A stretch of 36,892 nucleotides of DNA, from contig CACLFQ010000008.1 in NCBI GenBank assembly GCA_902606255.1, positions 1 through 36,892 of the forward strand, given 5' to 3'. The stretch's first letter is position 1. Each line of letters starts with the position of its first letter. The position numbers and the translations under genes were made by a program. The notes beneath the pieces are model-generated. The model was given only the letters and a program-made list of their open reading frames with translations, was not told where the DNA came from and did not search any database. Positions 23,093 through 33,276 of the stretch are shown here, one piece after another. The stretch is from an uncultured Prochlorococcus sp. (lineage in GTDB: Bacteria; Cyanobacteriota; Cyanobacteriia; PCC-6307; Cyanobiaceae).

Positions 23093-24517
23093 TTATAAAT
23101 CACCAAACCCTTTTTTCTTTTTATTATTTTTTTGTTTTTTCATTGGTTTATTACCACTCATTCCTCCCATTCCTGGCATTCCTCCCATTCCTGGCATTCC
23201 TCCCATTCCTGGCATTCCTCCATTGGACATTTGTTTCATGAAGCCTCTCATTCTTTGAAAATCAGCTAATACTTTATCTACATCTTTTGCTTCATAACCA
23301 CTACCCTGAGCAATCCTTTGTCGTCTTGAGGGCTGAGCGGCAAGAACCTCAGGTTTTTGTTTCTCTTCAAGAGTCATTGAAGAAATCATTGATTCTATTT
23401 TCTTAAGTTGATCTTCTCCATCTTTTATCATCCCATCATCGATTTTATTCATTCCAGGAATCAATTTAATCAATCCACCAAGTGATCCCATCCTTTTAAT
23501 TAATCTCATTTGCTTTACAAAATCATTAAAATCAAAAGTCGCTTCTTGAAGTTTCTTTTGCATCGCTTCTGCATCAGCAAGTTCAACTTCTTTTTGGGCT
23601 TTTTCAACAAGTGTCAATACATCACCCATTCCCAGAATTCTGCTGGCCATTCTTTCTGGATGAAATGGTTGCAATGCCTCTATTTTTTCACCTACACCGA
23701 TAAATTTGATTGGTTTACCACTTATTTTTTTTATTGATAAAGCAGCCCCTCCTCTTGAGTCTCCATCCAACTTAGTTAATATCGCTCCTGAAATTCCTAC
23801 TTTTTCATGAAATGACTTTGTCAAGTCAGCAGCTTCTTGCCCAATCATAGAATCAACAACAAGCAAAACCTCATCGGGATTAGAAACTTCTTTTATTCTA
23901 ACCATTTCACTCATCATAGAATCATCAATTTGCAATCTTCCTGCGGTATCAATAATTATCGAATTAAAATCATTTTCACTAGCAAAACTCAATGCTTCCT
24001 TTGCTATTTCTTCTGGTTTGCTATTTTTTTCTTTAGCTGAAAAAACTTCCAAGTCATATTGACTTCCCAATGTTTTAAGCTGCTCTACAGCAGCTGGGCG
24101 ATAAATATCTGCAGCAACCAAAAGAACTTTTTTATCTTTTTCCTTCAAATAAAGGCCTAATTTTCCTGTTGCAGTTGTTTTACCCGCTCCCTGAAGTCCT
24201 GCCATTAAAATAACTGTAGGATTATTTTCATTTTCGTTTAATGGAGAATTTTCATTCCCCATGATGTTAATCAATTCTTTATTTACAACTTCTATGAATT
24301 TTTGTCCTGGGTTTACACCCCTAACTACTTCTTCTCCGATAGCTTTATCTTTGACATCTGATATAAACTCTTTGACTACAGACAAACTAACATCTGCATC
24401 AAGAAGTGCTCTTTTTACCTCCTTCAAGGCATCATTAATATTATTTTCAGTTATTTTTGCTTCGCCTCTTAAACCCTTTACTGCGTCTTCAAAGCGTGAC
24501 GAGAGTTCATCAAACAT
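23093..24517 (-). CDS. ffh: signal recognition particle protein Ffh (SRP54)
   Basis: 474 aa. The GTPase that binds signal sequences and 4.5S RNA and targets ribosomes to FtsY. N domain at ~1-95. G domain with GLQGAGKTT at ~107-115, DTAGRLQ, TKLDGDSRGG and GVGEKIEALQPF. The M domain follows, with the RNA-binding region RRQRIAQGSGYEAKDVD. The C-terminus carries three tandem GGMPGM units and a basic end (KKQKNNKKKKGFGDL). The repeat is an 18-base DNA tandem repeat. No SRP RNA gene is seen nearby. It is upstream of rpsP and downstream of ftn2. Confidence 0.97.
   Translation of the reverse strand: MFDELSSRFEDAVKGLRGEAKITENNINDALKEVKRALLDADVSLSVVKEFISDVKDKAIGEEVVRGVNPGQKFIEVVNKELINIMGNENSPLNENENNPTVILMAGLQGAGKTTATGKLGLYLKEKDKKVLLVAADIYRPAAVEQLKTLGSQYDLEVFSAKEKNSKPEEIAKEALSFASENDFNSIIIDTAGRLQIDDSMMSEMVRIKEVSNPDEVLLVVDSMIGQEAADLTKSFHEKVGISGAILTKLDGDSRGGAALSIKKISGKPIKFIGVGEKIEALQPFHPERMASRILGMGDVLTLVEKAQKEVELADAEAMQKKLQEATFDFNDFVKQMRLIKRMGSLGGLIKLIPGMNKIDDGMIKDGEDQLKKIESMISSMTLEEKQKPEVLAAQPSRRQRIAQGSGYEAKDVDKVLADFQRMRGFMKQMSNGGMPGMGGMPGMGGMPGMGGMSGNKPMKKQKNNKKKKGFGDL
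23159..23221 (-). repeat. 18-base tandem repeat in the 3' end of ffh
   Basis: On the plus strand the unit CATTCCTCCCATTCCTGG occurs three times (23159-23212), then a half unit to 23221. It encodes GGMPGM repeats at the end of the methionine-rich M domain. Identical units suggest slippage-driven copy-number change while keeping the frame. Confidence 0.9.
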
Positions 24518-24564
24518 TATTAAAAAGTAATTTTAATTATTATAGATGATCTTGAAGTTTGTAA

Positions 24565-26670
24565 TTACAAGCCACTCACGAAATCAATCATTTTCCATGA
24601 TTTATTTGAAAAACCCAAAATATATTTAACTTTCAGGGGAGTCAATGATGTTTCATTAACAAGTTCTCCAGAATTCTTTAAAATTCTCTCAAGATAACTT
24701 AATTCAACTAAAACAACTATCCGAGATGAATTTTGCGATTTCAAATCAATCTTACGTATTTGGGAATTAATTTCTTTATAAATTCCCTTCTTGATATCAT
24801 TCTGTCTTTCTTCGATTGTTCGATCAATCAGACGTTTACTAACAATCTTAGAAATATTAATTTCACTCTTTCCCGCTAAGTAATTACTTTTACTTAGAAG
24901 CCATCCATTAATTAAATTCCTTATATCTTCTAAAGAGGGTGAAGGTGTATTAAGTTCTTTGAAATCATAGGAAATAATTGAAGTAGATTTCTCAGGAATA
25001 GAATTCAATTTGCTTGAAGGATTTTTTTTTATTTCTTGAGTAATATCTTTCTCACTAAGCTTTTGATTTTTATCTATAGCAATTAAAGGCTTTTCAGCAA
25101 TAGCTTCGTCCTGAACTGATTTTTTTAAATTATTTCTTAAAAATCCAATACCAATACCAAATGCAAATAAGATCAAAAACGCATAAATATAAATTAAATA
25201 AGGTGACCGATTAATAATCTCTTTATCCTTCAAGAATTCCCCAAAACTAAACTTTAATTCGGCAATTTTTTCAATTAAAAAATTATAAAACTCTATTGGT
25301 TTTTTCTTAAAGTATGCCTCATTTAATTCGTTTTCTTGGATCTCAACCTTTTCATAATCTTGTTTTATGCCACCAGGCCAAGGTAATCTTCTTTCATCAA
25401 TATTACCTAATAAATTATCAAAATCTTCAGTCCTTTGTGTGGAAGATTCCTTCTCAATTTGTTGGTTCTGAAAATTTGATCTAATTGCATTTTTATTTGA
25501 TTTCTTTTCTAATTGTTCAATAAATTCTTGAATTTCCCTATCTTCAAACCAAGAATCTAAATCCACATCTTTTGAGTCAATATCTCTATACCCAACTAAA
25601 ACATCATTCTCTAACCAATTTTTACAGAAAATACATATTGCTTCTAACTTATTTCCAGGATAATTATTGAGCCAATCTCGTAAATTTTCATCAGAACTAC
25701 TTGAAAACCTTGCGGAGGCCTCGTTAATATCAGCCAAGAGTAAGTCTAAACAACCTACTAGAGGCATTGAATCAAGACCGGACAAATTTAGTTTCTTTAA
25801 AATTCTCCTCGCTTCAAATAATTTTTCCGGCTTTCTTCTAGAGAAACCAATTGCTGTCAATGATAGAAAAGCTAAAAATCCTGCTTCTAATGATCCTCTT
25901 TTTTGTAATTCAAGAAACAAATCAATCTGTTCTTGCACTGTCAAAAATGGTTTAATTTGTTGAAAAAAAGCTTCAAACTCTTGCTGATTTAAATAATTTT
26001 TATATTCAGATTTATTATTACCTTCCAAACCACCTCTTTTGATTATTAAATTTTCCAGCATATTTAAGCCTTTTTTATGAGACTCTTGATCATTTAGATC
26101 CCTACTAAGTAGATCAAGGATTCTGTAAGGAAGCAGAGCAACCAAGTCTTCTTCAAGTTCTTTTCTTATGTCTCCAAGCTTTCCCATTCTTTGTAGAAGT
26201 TGTATACCTTCATGTAAAAATTCCGCAGCGTTAGAATATGATCTAAGCTGTTGTTCTTGAATTGCAGAATCTCTAGCTGTTAAAGCAGCCAATAATGTTA
26301 AATCAGCTTCTCTACTACTTCCTAAAGCTGGAGTTTGGGGGGGCTGCAATGCTTTTCTCGTGATTTTAAAAGCTTCTTTTGGTAAACCCGATTCCCAAAG
26401 AAGTATTAATCCTGCAACTTCTCTATTTGAGGAAAACTCCAATCCAGATTTCCCATTTAATAACAAATTTTCGTACTCTCTTTTGCTTTCTGGATCTGTA
26501 AGTAGATCGGCAGTTAGCCGAAGCAACTCAGATCTTTGGGTTAAAACTTCATACGTAAAACCATCATCGGGTGTTTTATCTAAACGCAATTGAAACGCCC
26601 TTAATATTTCCTCAGAAGTTGCAGAGGGGCTTACGCCAATTAAACGAAAATGGTCTAAAGGAAGTTCCAA
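24565..26670 (-). CDS. ftn2: cyanobacterial cell division protein Ftn2/ZipN (ARC6 homologue)
   Basis: 701 aa. The protein anchors FtsZ to the membrane and organises the divisome; ARC6 does the same in chloroplasts. Residues ~1-70 form the J-domain-like start (PLDHFRLIGVSPSATSEEIL). A long helical central part follows. A linker with acidic and Lys-rich stretches leads to one membrane helix at ~497-517 (IYIYAFLILFAFGIGIGFL). The C-terminal ~120 residues (SLEDIRNLINGWLLSKSNYL ... to NKSWKMIDFVSG) are the ARC6 IMS domain. The start is TTG; an in-frame TAG lies four codons upstream and the second residues match the family start. Confidence 0.92.
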   Translation of the reverse strand: MELPLDHFRLIGVSPSATSEEILRAFQLRLDKTPDDGFTYEVLTQRSELLRLTADLLTDPESKREYENLLLNGKSGLEFSSNREVAGLILLWESGLPKEAFKITRKALQPPQTPALGSSREADLTLLAALTARDSAIQEQQLRSYSNAAEFLHEGIQLLQRMGKLGDIRKELEEDLVALLPYRILDLLSRDLNDQESHKKGLNMLENLIIKRGGLEGNNKSEYKNYLNQQEFEAFFQQIKPFLTVQEQIDLFLELQKRGSLEAGFLAFLSLTAIGFSRRKPEKLFEARRILKKLNLSGLDSMPLVGCLDLLLADINEASARFSSSSDENLRDWLNNYPGNKLEAICIFCKNWLENDVLVGYRDIDSKDVDLDSWFEDREIQEFIEQLEKKSNKNAIRSNFQNQQIEKESSTQRTEDFDNLLGNIDERRLPWPGGIKQDYEKVEIQENELNEAYFKKKPIEFYNFLIEKIAELKFSFGEFLKDKEIINRSPYLIYIYAFLILFAFGIGIGFLRNNLKKSVQDEAIAEKPLIAIDKNQKLSEKDITQEIKKNPSSKLNSIPEKSTSIISYDFKELNTPSPSLEDIRNLINGWLLSKSNYLAGKSEINISKIVSKRLIDRTIEERQNDIKKGIYKEINSQIRKIDLKSQNSSRIVVLVELSYLERILKNSGELVNETSLTPLKVKYILGFSNKSWKMIDFVSGL

Positions 26671-26783
26671 ACAAATATCCTATTAAAAATTCTTAGACAA
26701 ATTTTATCAAGTTAATTTTTTTTTTCACAAGGTCTTACAGAGTTTTTAAAAAAAATCATGAAAATTACCCTTCACAGCTTAGA

Positions 26784-27857
26784 ATGTTAACAAATCAAAA
26801 CTTCGTTAAGGTATTTTTCTTGGAAACACACGTAGAGAGAATCTCAAATCTTCAAGACATAAAAAAAGCCAAATTAGATCGAGAAACAGGATTATTTCTT
26901 TATGAAGACATGATGCTTGGTCGTAGGTTCGAAGATAAGTGTGCAGAAATGTATTACAGGGGGAAAATGTTTGGTTTCGTTCATTTATATAACGGACAAG
27001 AGGCTATAAGCACAGGAGTAATTGGCGCTATGAAAAAGAAACATGATTGGTTTTGTAGTACCTATCGTGACCATGTTCATGCACTAAGTGCTGGCGTTCC
27101 CTCTTTTGAAGTAATGAGTGAACTTTTTGGTAAAGCTACAGGTTGTAGCAAAGGCCGAGGTGGTTCAATGCATTTATTTTCAAGAGAGCATCATTTACTC
27201 GGGGGATATGCATTTATTGGAGAGGGAATTCCAGTCGCTTTAGGGGCAGCCTTTTCAAGCAAATATAAAAAGGAAGTTTCTGGAAATAATAGTAGTGATT
27301 CTGTAACTGCAGCATTCTTTGGGGATGGGACTTGTAATAATGGCCAGTTTTTTGAATGTTTAAACATGGCCCAATTATGGAAATTACCCATAATTTTTGT
27401 TGTTGAAAATAATAAATGGGCTATTGGCATGGCTCACGATAGAGCTACTAGCAATCCTGAAATCTGGAGAAAAGCATCTGCTTTTGGGATGCATGGCGAA
27501 GAAGTTGATGGAATGGATGTATTAGCAGTGAGAGGTGCAGCACAAAAAGCAATTGAGCGCGCTAGAGCAGGGGAAGGTCCCACACTTTTAGAATGTTTAA
27601 CTTATAGGTTCAGAGGACATTCTCTTGCGGATCCAGATGAATTAAGGTCTGAAAAAGAGAAAGAATTTTGGGGGAAAAGAGATCCCATTAAGAAATTAGC
27701 CCAAGAAATAGTTGATGGTAAATTCGCAACGGAAGAAGAATTAAAAATTATTGAAAAGAAAATTGACGCAGAGATAACGGAATCAGTTAAAAATGCTATT
27801 GAAGCTCCTGAACCGCCTTCACAAGAATTAACTAAATATATTTGGGCAGAAGATTAG
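26784..27857 (+). CDS. pdhA: pyruvate dehydrogenase E1 component alpha subunit
   Basis: 357 aa as an ATG frame. It decarboxylates pyruvate with thiamine diphosphate, together with E1-beta, to feed acetyl-CoA. The TPP motif [20 protein letters not shown] and following [11 protein letters not shown] are intact. So are [14 protein letters not shown] and [10 protein letters not shown] around the active site and the loop [16 protein letters not shown] at 26820 (giving [12 protein letters not shown]) may be the true start. It is preceded by AAGG at a good Shine-Dalgarno distance, and the 12 residues before it are hydrophobic and unlike the family. It converges on the sigma factor gene with one base between stops. 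Confidence 0.96.
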   Translation: MLTNQNFVKVFFLETHVERISNLQDIKKAKLDRETGLFLYEDMMLGRRFEDKCAEMYYRGKMFGFVHLYNGQEAISTGVIGAMKKKHDWFCSTYRDHVHALSAGVPSFEVMSELFGKATGCSKGRGGSMHLFSREHHLLGGYAFIGEGIPVALGAAFSSKYKKEVSGNNSSDSVTAAFFGDGTCNNGQFFECLNMAQLWKLPIIFVVENNKWAIGMAHDRATSNPEIWRKASAFGMHGEEVDGMDVLAVRGAAQKAIERARAGEGPTLLECLTYRFRGHSLADPDELRSEKEKEFWGKRDPIKKLAQEIVDGKFATEEELKIIEKKIDAEITESVKNAIEAPEPPSQELTKYIWAED

Positions 27858-27858
27858 A

Positions 27859-28800
27859 TTAAATACCGCTAGGTAATTTTCTAGTTAAATTTCTTAATTT
27901 TCTTAGTGCCTTAAGTTCAACTTGTCTCACTCTTTCTCTAGAAACTTCTAATAATCTTCCTATTTCAGCAAGCGTATGTCTCTCATTTGCATCAAGTCCA
28001 AACCTTAATTTGAGAACATGTTGCTCTTGCTCGCTTAAATGACTTAACCACTTCCCAAGTTGCTCTTGATGCATTTTCTGTTCAACTTGATCTAAAGGCT
28101 CTTCATTATTGCTATCTGCAATTAAATCACCTAAAAAGCTCCTGCCATCATCACCATTTACTGGAGCATCTAAACTACTTGTCGATAAAGCTTGTCTCAA
28201 AACAGAATCCAATTCTTCCACATCAATTTCCATCGCCTCTGCAATTTCAATTCTGCTTGGCATAGCACCAAGTTTATGAGCCAAATCTCTACTAACTTTT
28301 CTAATAGAAGCTAACCTTTCACTTAAATGAACAGGTAAACGGATAGTTCTTGATTGACAAGCAATTGCTCTAGTCATACTCTGTCTAATCCACCAAAAAG
28401 CATAAGTAGAAAACTTATATCCCCTAGTCGGATCAAATTTTTCAACAGCCCTCTCCAATCCAAGAGAACCTTCTTGAACTAAATCAAGAAGTTCTAATCC
28501 TTTACCTTGATATTTTTTTGCCACACTGACAACTAATCTTAAATTAGCTTTCATCATTCTATCTTTAGCTCTTCGACCAATTTTTATTGTTCTTTTTTGC
28601 TGAGTTGTAAATTCTTTAATCTTTTCATTTAATTGACCATCTTCTGTAAGAATCATCATTTTCTGAACTTGATTACCCAATTCAATCTCTTCAGCTGGTG
28701 TCAATAAAGGGACTCTACCGATGTTCTGCAAATACCAACTTATTGGATCATTACTTCTTCTTTTAGGTTGTTCTGATTGAGTTTGTAATGATGAAACCAT
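27859..28800 (-). CDS. RNA polymerase sigma factor, group 2 sigma-70 (RpoD/SigA-like)
   Basis: 313 aa, too short for the primary sigma factor and lacking its long region 1.1. Region 1.2 is at ~18-50 (DPISWYLQNIGRVPLLTPAEE). Region 2 (RMMKANLRLVVSVAKKYQ, KGLELLDLVQEGSLGLERAV, YKFSTYAFWWIRQSM) recognises the -10. Region 3 and region 4 (HTLAEIGRLLEVSRERVRQV) complete it, with the helix-turn-helix for the -35. Cyanobacterial group 2 sigmas are non-essential and respond to light, nitrogen or stress. Which paralogue this is cannot be decided from sequence by eye. The upstream 140 bases are non-coding. Confidence 0.94.
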   Translation of the reverse strand: MVSSLQTQSEQPKRRSNDPISWYLQNIGRVPLLTPAEEIELGNQVQKMMILTEDGQLNEKIKEFTTQQKRTIKIGRRAKDRMMKANLRLVVSVAKKYQGKGLELLDLVQEGSLGLERAVEKFDPTRGYKFSTYAFWWIRQSMTRAIACQSRTIRLPVHLSERLASIRKVSRDLAHKLGAMPSRIEIAEAMEIDVEELDSVLRQALSTSSLDAPVNGDDGRSFLGDLIADSNNEEPLDQVEQKMHQEQLGKWLSHLSEQEQHVLKLRFGLDANERHTLAEIGRLLEVSRERVRQVELKALRKLRNLTRKLPSGI

Positions 28801-28942
28801 TTTTTTGGACCTAAATAAGGTAATAAGACTCTCCTACACTTTTTAAGAATTGGCGAAATATTTAATGCGCGCTTCAGATTTCAAGTAATATTTGTGTACT
28901 TATGTGTTTAAAACTATAAATAACTCTCTTAAATTGTTTCTT

Positions 28943-30508
28943 TCAAGATATTTGTCTCATTTTTTTATTTCTCATTAATTTTGACAATTCGTCACCAATA
29001 GCAGAAGAATTTGACCCTTTTTTGCATTTTGATGCAGCAAATGAATGCAAAAGTACGTATTTAGCAAAAAAATCTGTTGATATATTTCTACAAAAGGTTA
29101 AATCAATCGCAGAACTGCCAGCTATAAATCCAGATAAAAGATCACCTAGCCCTGCTCGAGCTGTTTGAGAATCGGTTCCAAAAAGTTGCCATACTTTTTT
29201 ATTATCAGCAACTATGCTGTTAGCTCCCTTTAATAAAATACTAATGTTAAATTTTTTTGCTGCATCAAGAGCTAACCCTACATTGGTCTCAGATTTGATA
29301 TCGGGGAATAACCTTCGAAATTCTTTGCTATGTGGTGTAATCCATGTTTTAAATTTTCTCTCTAAAAAGAAATTTGCCCCTAACTTAGATTCCGAAATCC
29401 TATTAAGAGCATCTGCATCTAAGATCAATAATCCTCCAAAAGCCATAAGATAGTCTTTTGATTTTTGCCAATCATCATTATCAATTCCTATTCCCGGGCC
29501 GACAGCTAATGAATCAAATGCACTTAAATCAATATTCTTTAATGCACTAAATAAAGATGCATTTCCATTTTGATTAGATTGCATAGTTTCTTTTAAAACT
29601 ATTTCTGGGGCAACTTGCCAAATAGATTCAGCAACTATCCCAGGCAGGACCGCAGAGATAAAGCCTGCTCCACTTGATATGGCCCCTTTTAATGCTAAGT
29701 ATGCAGCACCAGGATATTTTTCACTTCCGGCAATTAGTAATGTTCTACCTCTTTTATATTTGTTAGAATTTTTTGGTAAAGAAGGTAAATCAATATTTTT
29801 CAAATCTTTGTAAGTAACCTTAAAAATCTTATTATCAACTTTGGACAGTTTACTAATAGGCATCCCAACATCTATATGGTGCAATTCTCCAATGAAAGGT
29901 AAAGCAGAATCTTGGGTCAACCCAATCTTATAAAGACCAACGGCCAAGGTATAGTCTGCCTTTACTGCGTTATCTAAAAAAGGCTCTCCTTTATTAGGAC
30001 ATAATCCTGTTGGAATATCAATACTTATTACCTTGCCATATTTGTTATGAAATTTTTGATTTAATAGTTTTATTAATTTATTATCAACTTTTCTTGTTTG
30101 ATTATTACCAAAAACTGCATCAATCCAGATTTCTTTCCCATTTGCATCAGGGGGCTCTACTAATTTTGTGACACCAATAGATGTAAGATAATTAAGGTGG
30201 TTATTTGTTAATGTTTTTTTTATGGGAAATGGACACCATATCTTTACTAAAAAACCTTTCAGAAAAAGCTCTCTAGCTATTACGGCACCATCCCCACCAT
30301 TATGCCCAGGACCTATTAAAACAGTTATTCCATGCTTTAGAAGAGATTTCCTTTTTAAGAGCCATCTACTAATTTGGATACCAGCTTTTTCCATTAATGC
30401 TTCTTGTGGCATTCCATCAGAAAACATTTCTTTCTCTAATATCAACATTTGCTTTGAATCAACAATTAAATGTTTAGAGTCAATTGTTGGCCATCCAATT
30501 TTGTTCAT
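28943..30508 (-). CDS. nnr: bifunctional NAD(P)H-hydrate epimerase/dehydratase
   Basis: 521 aa. It repairs hydrated NADH and NADPH. The N-terminal ~220 residues are the epimerase (IGPGHNGGDGAVIAREL; IDIPTGLCPNKGEP). The C-terminal ~280 are the dehydratase (GSEKYPGAAYLA, SGAGFISAVLP, VGPGIGIDN, LDADALNRI, TPHSKEFRRLFP). The last motif, usually GTGDVLSG or GSGDVLAG, is here AGLGDLLSG: the catalytic Asp stays but Thr/Ser is Leu. It is divergent from mnmA with 46 bases between starts. Confidence 0.94.
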   Translation of the reverse strand: MNKIGWPTIDSKHLIVDSKQMLILEKEMFSDGMPQEALMEKAGIQISRWLLKRKSLLKHGITVLIGPGHNGGDGAVIARELFLKGFLVKIWCPFPIKKTLTNNHLNYLTSIGVTKLVEPPDANGKEIWIDAVFGNNQTRKVDNKLIKLLNQKFHNKYGKVISIDIPTGLCPNKGEPFLDNAVKADYTLAVGLYKIGLTQDSALPFIGELHHIDVGMPISKLSKVDNKIFKVTYKDLKNIDLPSLPKNSNKYKRGRTLLIAGSEKYPGAAYLALKGAISSGAGFISAVLPGIVAESIWQVAPEIVLKETMQSNQNGNASLFSALKNIDLSAFDSLAVGPGIGIDNDDWQKSKDYLMAFGGLLILDADALNRISESKLGANFFLERKFKTWITPHSKEFRRLFPDIKSETNVGLALDAAKKFNISILLKGANSIVADNKKVWQLFGTDSQTARAGLGDLLSGFIAGSSAIDLTFCRNISTDFFAKYVLLHSFAASKCKKGSNSSAIGDELSKLMRNKKMRQIS

Positions 30509-30554
30509 AATGAGTACGAAGCAACTGAAGTACTGTTCAAAAATTTAAACTTCC

Positions 30555-31712
30555 ATGTTAAAGACACAAAAGGATAAAAAATTAGAGAACTATTTTTCTA
30601 CTAATAATAAAACTAAAAAGAAGAAAAATATTATTGTAGGTCTTTCTGGCGGCGTAGATAGTTCCCTTTCAGCTGCTCTTCTTGTAGAAAGAGGCTGGAA
30701 TGTTGAGGGACTAACTCTTTGGCTAATGAAAGGACAAGGCTCCTGTTGTTCTGAAGGATTAGTAGATGCTGCTGGCCTTTGTGAAGATTTGGGAATTAAT
30801 CATAAAATAATAGACTCAAGAGAAATTTTCGAAAGAGAGGTAATTAAAAAAACTACTGAAAGCTATGAGAAAGGATTCACTCCACTTCCATGTTCTATGT
30901 GCAACAAGAATGTGAAGTTTGAAGAGATGCTTAATTACGCAATAAACAAAAAAGACTTTACTCATATTGCGACCGGACATTACGCAAGGATAAAAAAATC
31001 ATCTTATGCTGAAAAACTTGATCGCAAGAGCTTTGTATTTAAGGACTTCCTTCTTCTCAGAGGTGCTGACGAAAACAAAGACCAAAGTTATTTTCTTTAT
31101 TCTCTTTCACAAGAAGTACTAAGCAGATTAGAATTTCCTCTTGGTGAAATGAAAAAAGAAGAAACAAGAAAGGAAGCCATGAGATTAGGCCTTAGAACTG
31201 CTCAAAAACCAGAAAGTCAAGATTTATGTTTAGTTGAGCATTATGGATCAATGCAGAGATTTATCGACAAACACATTGAACCCAAAGAAGGAGAAATTAT
31301 ACATTTAAATGGGAAAGTCCTAGGAACGCACAATGGTATACAGCACTTTACAGTAGGTCAAAGAAAAGGTTTGGGCATCGCTTGGCCGGAACCATTATAT
31401 GTAAAAAGTTTAGACAGGGTAAAAAATATAGTTTATGTAGCAGATAAAAGTAATCTATTTAATAGAGAAGCAATAATTAGTAAGGTTAACTGGGTTTCAA
31501 TCGAAGAACCTAAACAAGAGATAGAAGTAGAAGCACAAATCAGATATAGAAGTCATCCAATAAAAGGAACTTTAATACCTTTGAAAAATTTAGATAATCC
31601 AACTAAAACATTTAAATTAATTTTTGAAGAAAGTCAAAGTTCTGTAACGCCCGGACAAGCTGCAGTTTTTTATAAAGGAGAAATTTTATTAGGTGGCGGA
31701 TTAATTAATTAA
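30555..31712 (+). CDS. mnmA: tRNA 2-thiouridylase MnmA
   Basis: 385 aa. It inserts sulfur at position 2 of wobble uridine-34 in tRNAs for Lys, Glu and Gln. The PP-loop GLSGGVDSS is at ~29-37. The catalytic Cys116 is in [10 protein letters not shown] and the second, persulfide Cys225 is in [28 protein letters not shown] and [19 protein letters not shown] are further family blocks. The [15 protein letters not shown] insertion is the cyanobacterial form. The first ~24 residues are a Lys-rich lead. The 3' end overlaps convergent lnt by 8 bases. Confidence 0.96.
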   Translation: MLKTQKDKKLENYFSTNNKTKKKKNIIVGLSGGVDSSLSAALLVERGWNVEGLTLWLMKGQGSCCSEGLVDAAGLCEDLGINHKIIDSREIFEREVIKKTTESYEKGFTPLPCSMCNKNVKFEEMLNYAINKKDFTHIATGHYARIKKSSYAEKLDRKSFVFKDFLLLRGADENKDQSYFLYSLSQEVLSRLEFPLGEMKKEETRKEAMRLGLRTAQKPESQDLCLVEHYGSMQRFIDKHIEPKEGEIIHLNGKVLGTHNGIQHFTVGQRKGLGIAWPEPLYVKSLDRVKNIVYVADKSNLFNREAIISKVNWVSIEEPKQEIEVEAQIRYRSHPIKGTLIPLKNLDNPTKTFKLIFEESQSSVTPGQAAVFYKGEILLGGGLIN

Positions 31713-33192
31713 TTTTCCAAAAGAAATTTAATCCCATAAAAAATATAAACAATAACAAAATAGGTTTATCTCCAAATTTTGTATAGAAGGTCTTGTCGGA
31801 TGAAAAATTAGGGAAAACTACTTTATTTTGCTCCACATTTAAATCTAGAAGTTGAATTATTTTCCCATCATCTTTAACTAAACCCGAAGGGCCTGTGTTT
31901 GATACAAGTAGATTATCTGTTTTATTTTCAATACTTCTCAATCTTGCCAAAGACAGGAATTGATTATAAAGCTTAGTTGGATAGGGATCTAAATTTGCTG
32001 CAGTTATTATTAGTTTTGCACCGCTATTAATAGCCTTTCTTATTTTCAATCCATCACTAATTTCGTAACAGATAGCTACTGCTAATGGGGGTGTAAATTT
32101 AGGATCAAAAAATCTTGAATAAGAACCTGGTTGAATTCCTCCTACTGCAGATAATCCTCTTGAAAAACCATCTAGAAATCTTGGTATTTTTTCACCTAAT
32201 GGAACAAGTCTATTTTTATCTATAAATGAGGTAAAATACTTATCTCCAATTTGAAATCCGAGTAAAGAACTTCTTAACTCATTATTAGAATTTCTGAAAC
32301 CTCCTGCCAAGGTATTAACCTTAATGCCTTTAGATAAATAAAAATTATTAGATAGAGTTCCTTCTGGAGCAACAAGAAGTTTTGCATGATTGGCTAAAGC
32401 ATATTTTTGAGCGATAGATTGTTTTTCTTTAATATATTCATCATCTATTTTTAATTTTTCTCGTGTTGGTATATTGGTTTGCCAAATAGCCACAGGATAT
32501 TCATAATTTCTTTTTATTGGAGTTGTTAAACCCCCAAATAAATGTAAGAAAAAAATAATAATAAGTCCGAAAATAAATATTTTTTTAAAATGAAGTTTTC
32601 TTCTCCATCTACCGTGACTAAAAAATATCCAAAATCCAATCAATATTTGTAATACGCATAAACCACTTGCGCCAATCCATCTTGCCAAACCAGCAAGATA
32701 AATATCACCTGGAACAAGACTCTCGCCTAAACCTATCCAAAAAAAAGGTGTTTGAGAAAGTATCAATTCACCAATCCCCCAAGTCAAAGATAAAAAAAAT
32801 ACTTTTACGGTTAAAAGTAATATTTTCATTTTAAAAACATCCTCTTTCCACAGAATAATTTCAACTAACAAACCCCATAAATAAACTAATAACCCACCCA
32901 GAAAAGCACAAAATAATAATATTGAAATGGTGATTATTAAACTTGCAAGCCATGAAAAACCTAGCCATGTTAATGGATGAAGATCATAAAGCCAAGAATG
33001 ACTTATCAAGATAAAGAAAAAACCCCAACAAAAATTTGCTATCCTTCTTTCACTTCCCTTCCATAAAATAAATAATGATATCGGCATAAAAATCATCCAA
33101 AAATTGGTTGCAACAGAAATTCCTCCTAAGATGCCACCTAAACATGGGTAAAAATATTGTTTTAAACTTTTAACTTGAGTTGGGATTAACAA
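31705..33192 (-). CDS. lnt: apolipoprotein N-acyltransferase
   Basis: 495 aa. It adds the third acyl chain to lipoproteins in the inner membrane. The first ~230 residues hold about seven membrane helices. The C-terminal domain is a carbon-nitrogen hydrolase with APEGTLSNN (catalytic Glu), a later LGEKIPRFL with the Lys, and AICYEISDG with the catalytic Cys. NTGPSG near the end is also typical. Start is TTG ([12 protein letters not shown]). The last segment ([16 protein letters not shown]) is a final membrane helix. Confidence 0.92.
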   Translation of the reverse strand: MLIPTQVKSLKQYFYPCLGGILGGISVATNFWMIFMPISLFILWKGSERRIANFCWGFFFILISHSWLYDLHPLTWLGFSWLASLIITISILLFCAFLGGLLVYLWGLLVEIILWKEDVFKMKILLLTVKVFFLSLTWGIGELILSQTPFFWIGLGESLVPGDIYLAGLARWIGASGLCVLQILIGFWIFFSHGRWRRKLHFKKIFIFGLIIIFFLHLFGGLTTPIKRNYEYPVAIWQTNIPTREKLKIDDEYIKEKQSIAQKYALANHAKLLVAPEGTLSNNFYLSKGIKVNTLAGGFRNSNNELRSSLLGFQIGDKYFTSFIDKNRLVPLGEKIPRFLDGFSRGLSAVGGIQPGSYSRFFDPKFTPPLAVAICYEISDGLKIRKAINSGAKLIITAANLDPYPTKLYNQFLSLARLRSIENKTDNLLVSNTGPSGLVKDDGKIIQLLDLNVEQNKVVFPNFSSDKTFYTKFGDKPILLLFIFFMGLNFFWKIN

Positions 33193-33276
33193 TCTAAAAT
33201 TTCAAATTAAATTAAAATCACCCATTTATTGTACCTTTATTCTGTAGTATTAGTTTTAGTAACTTTCAAAATCTAG

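Noticed and set aside
28893-28910. TGTACTTATGTGTTT upstream of the sigma factor gene as a LexA box
   Set aside because: At least three mismatches to the RGTACNNNDGTWCB consensus.
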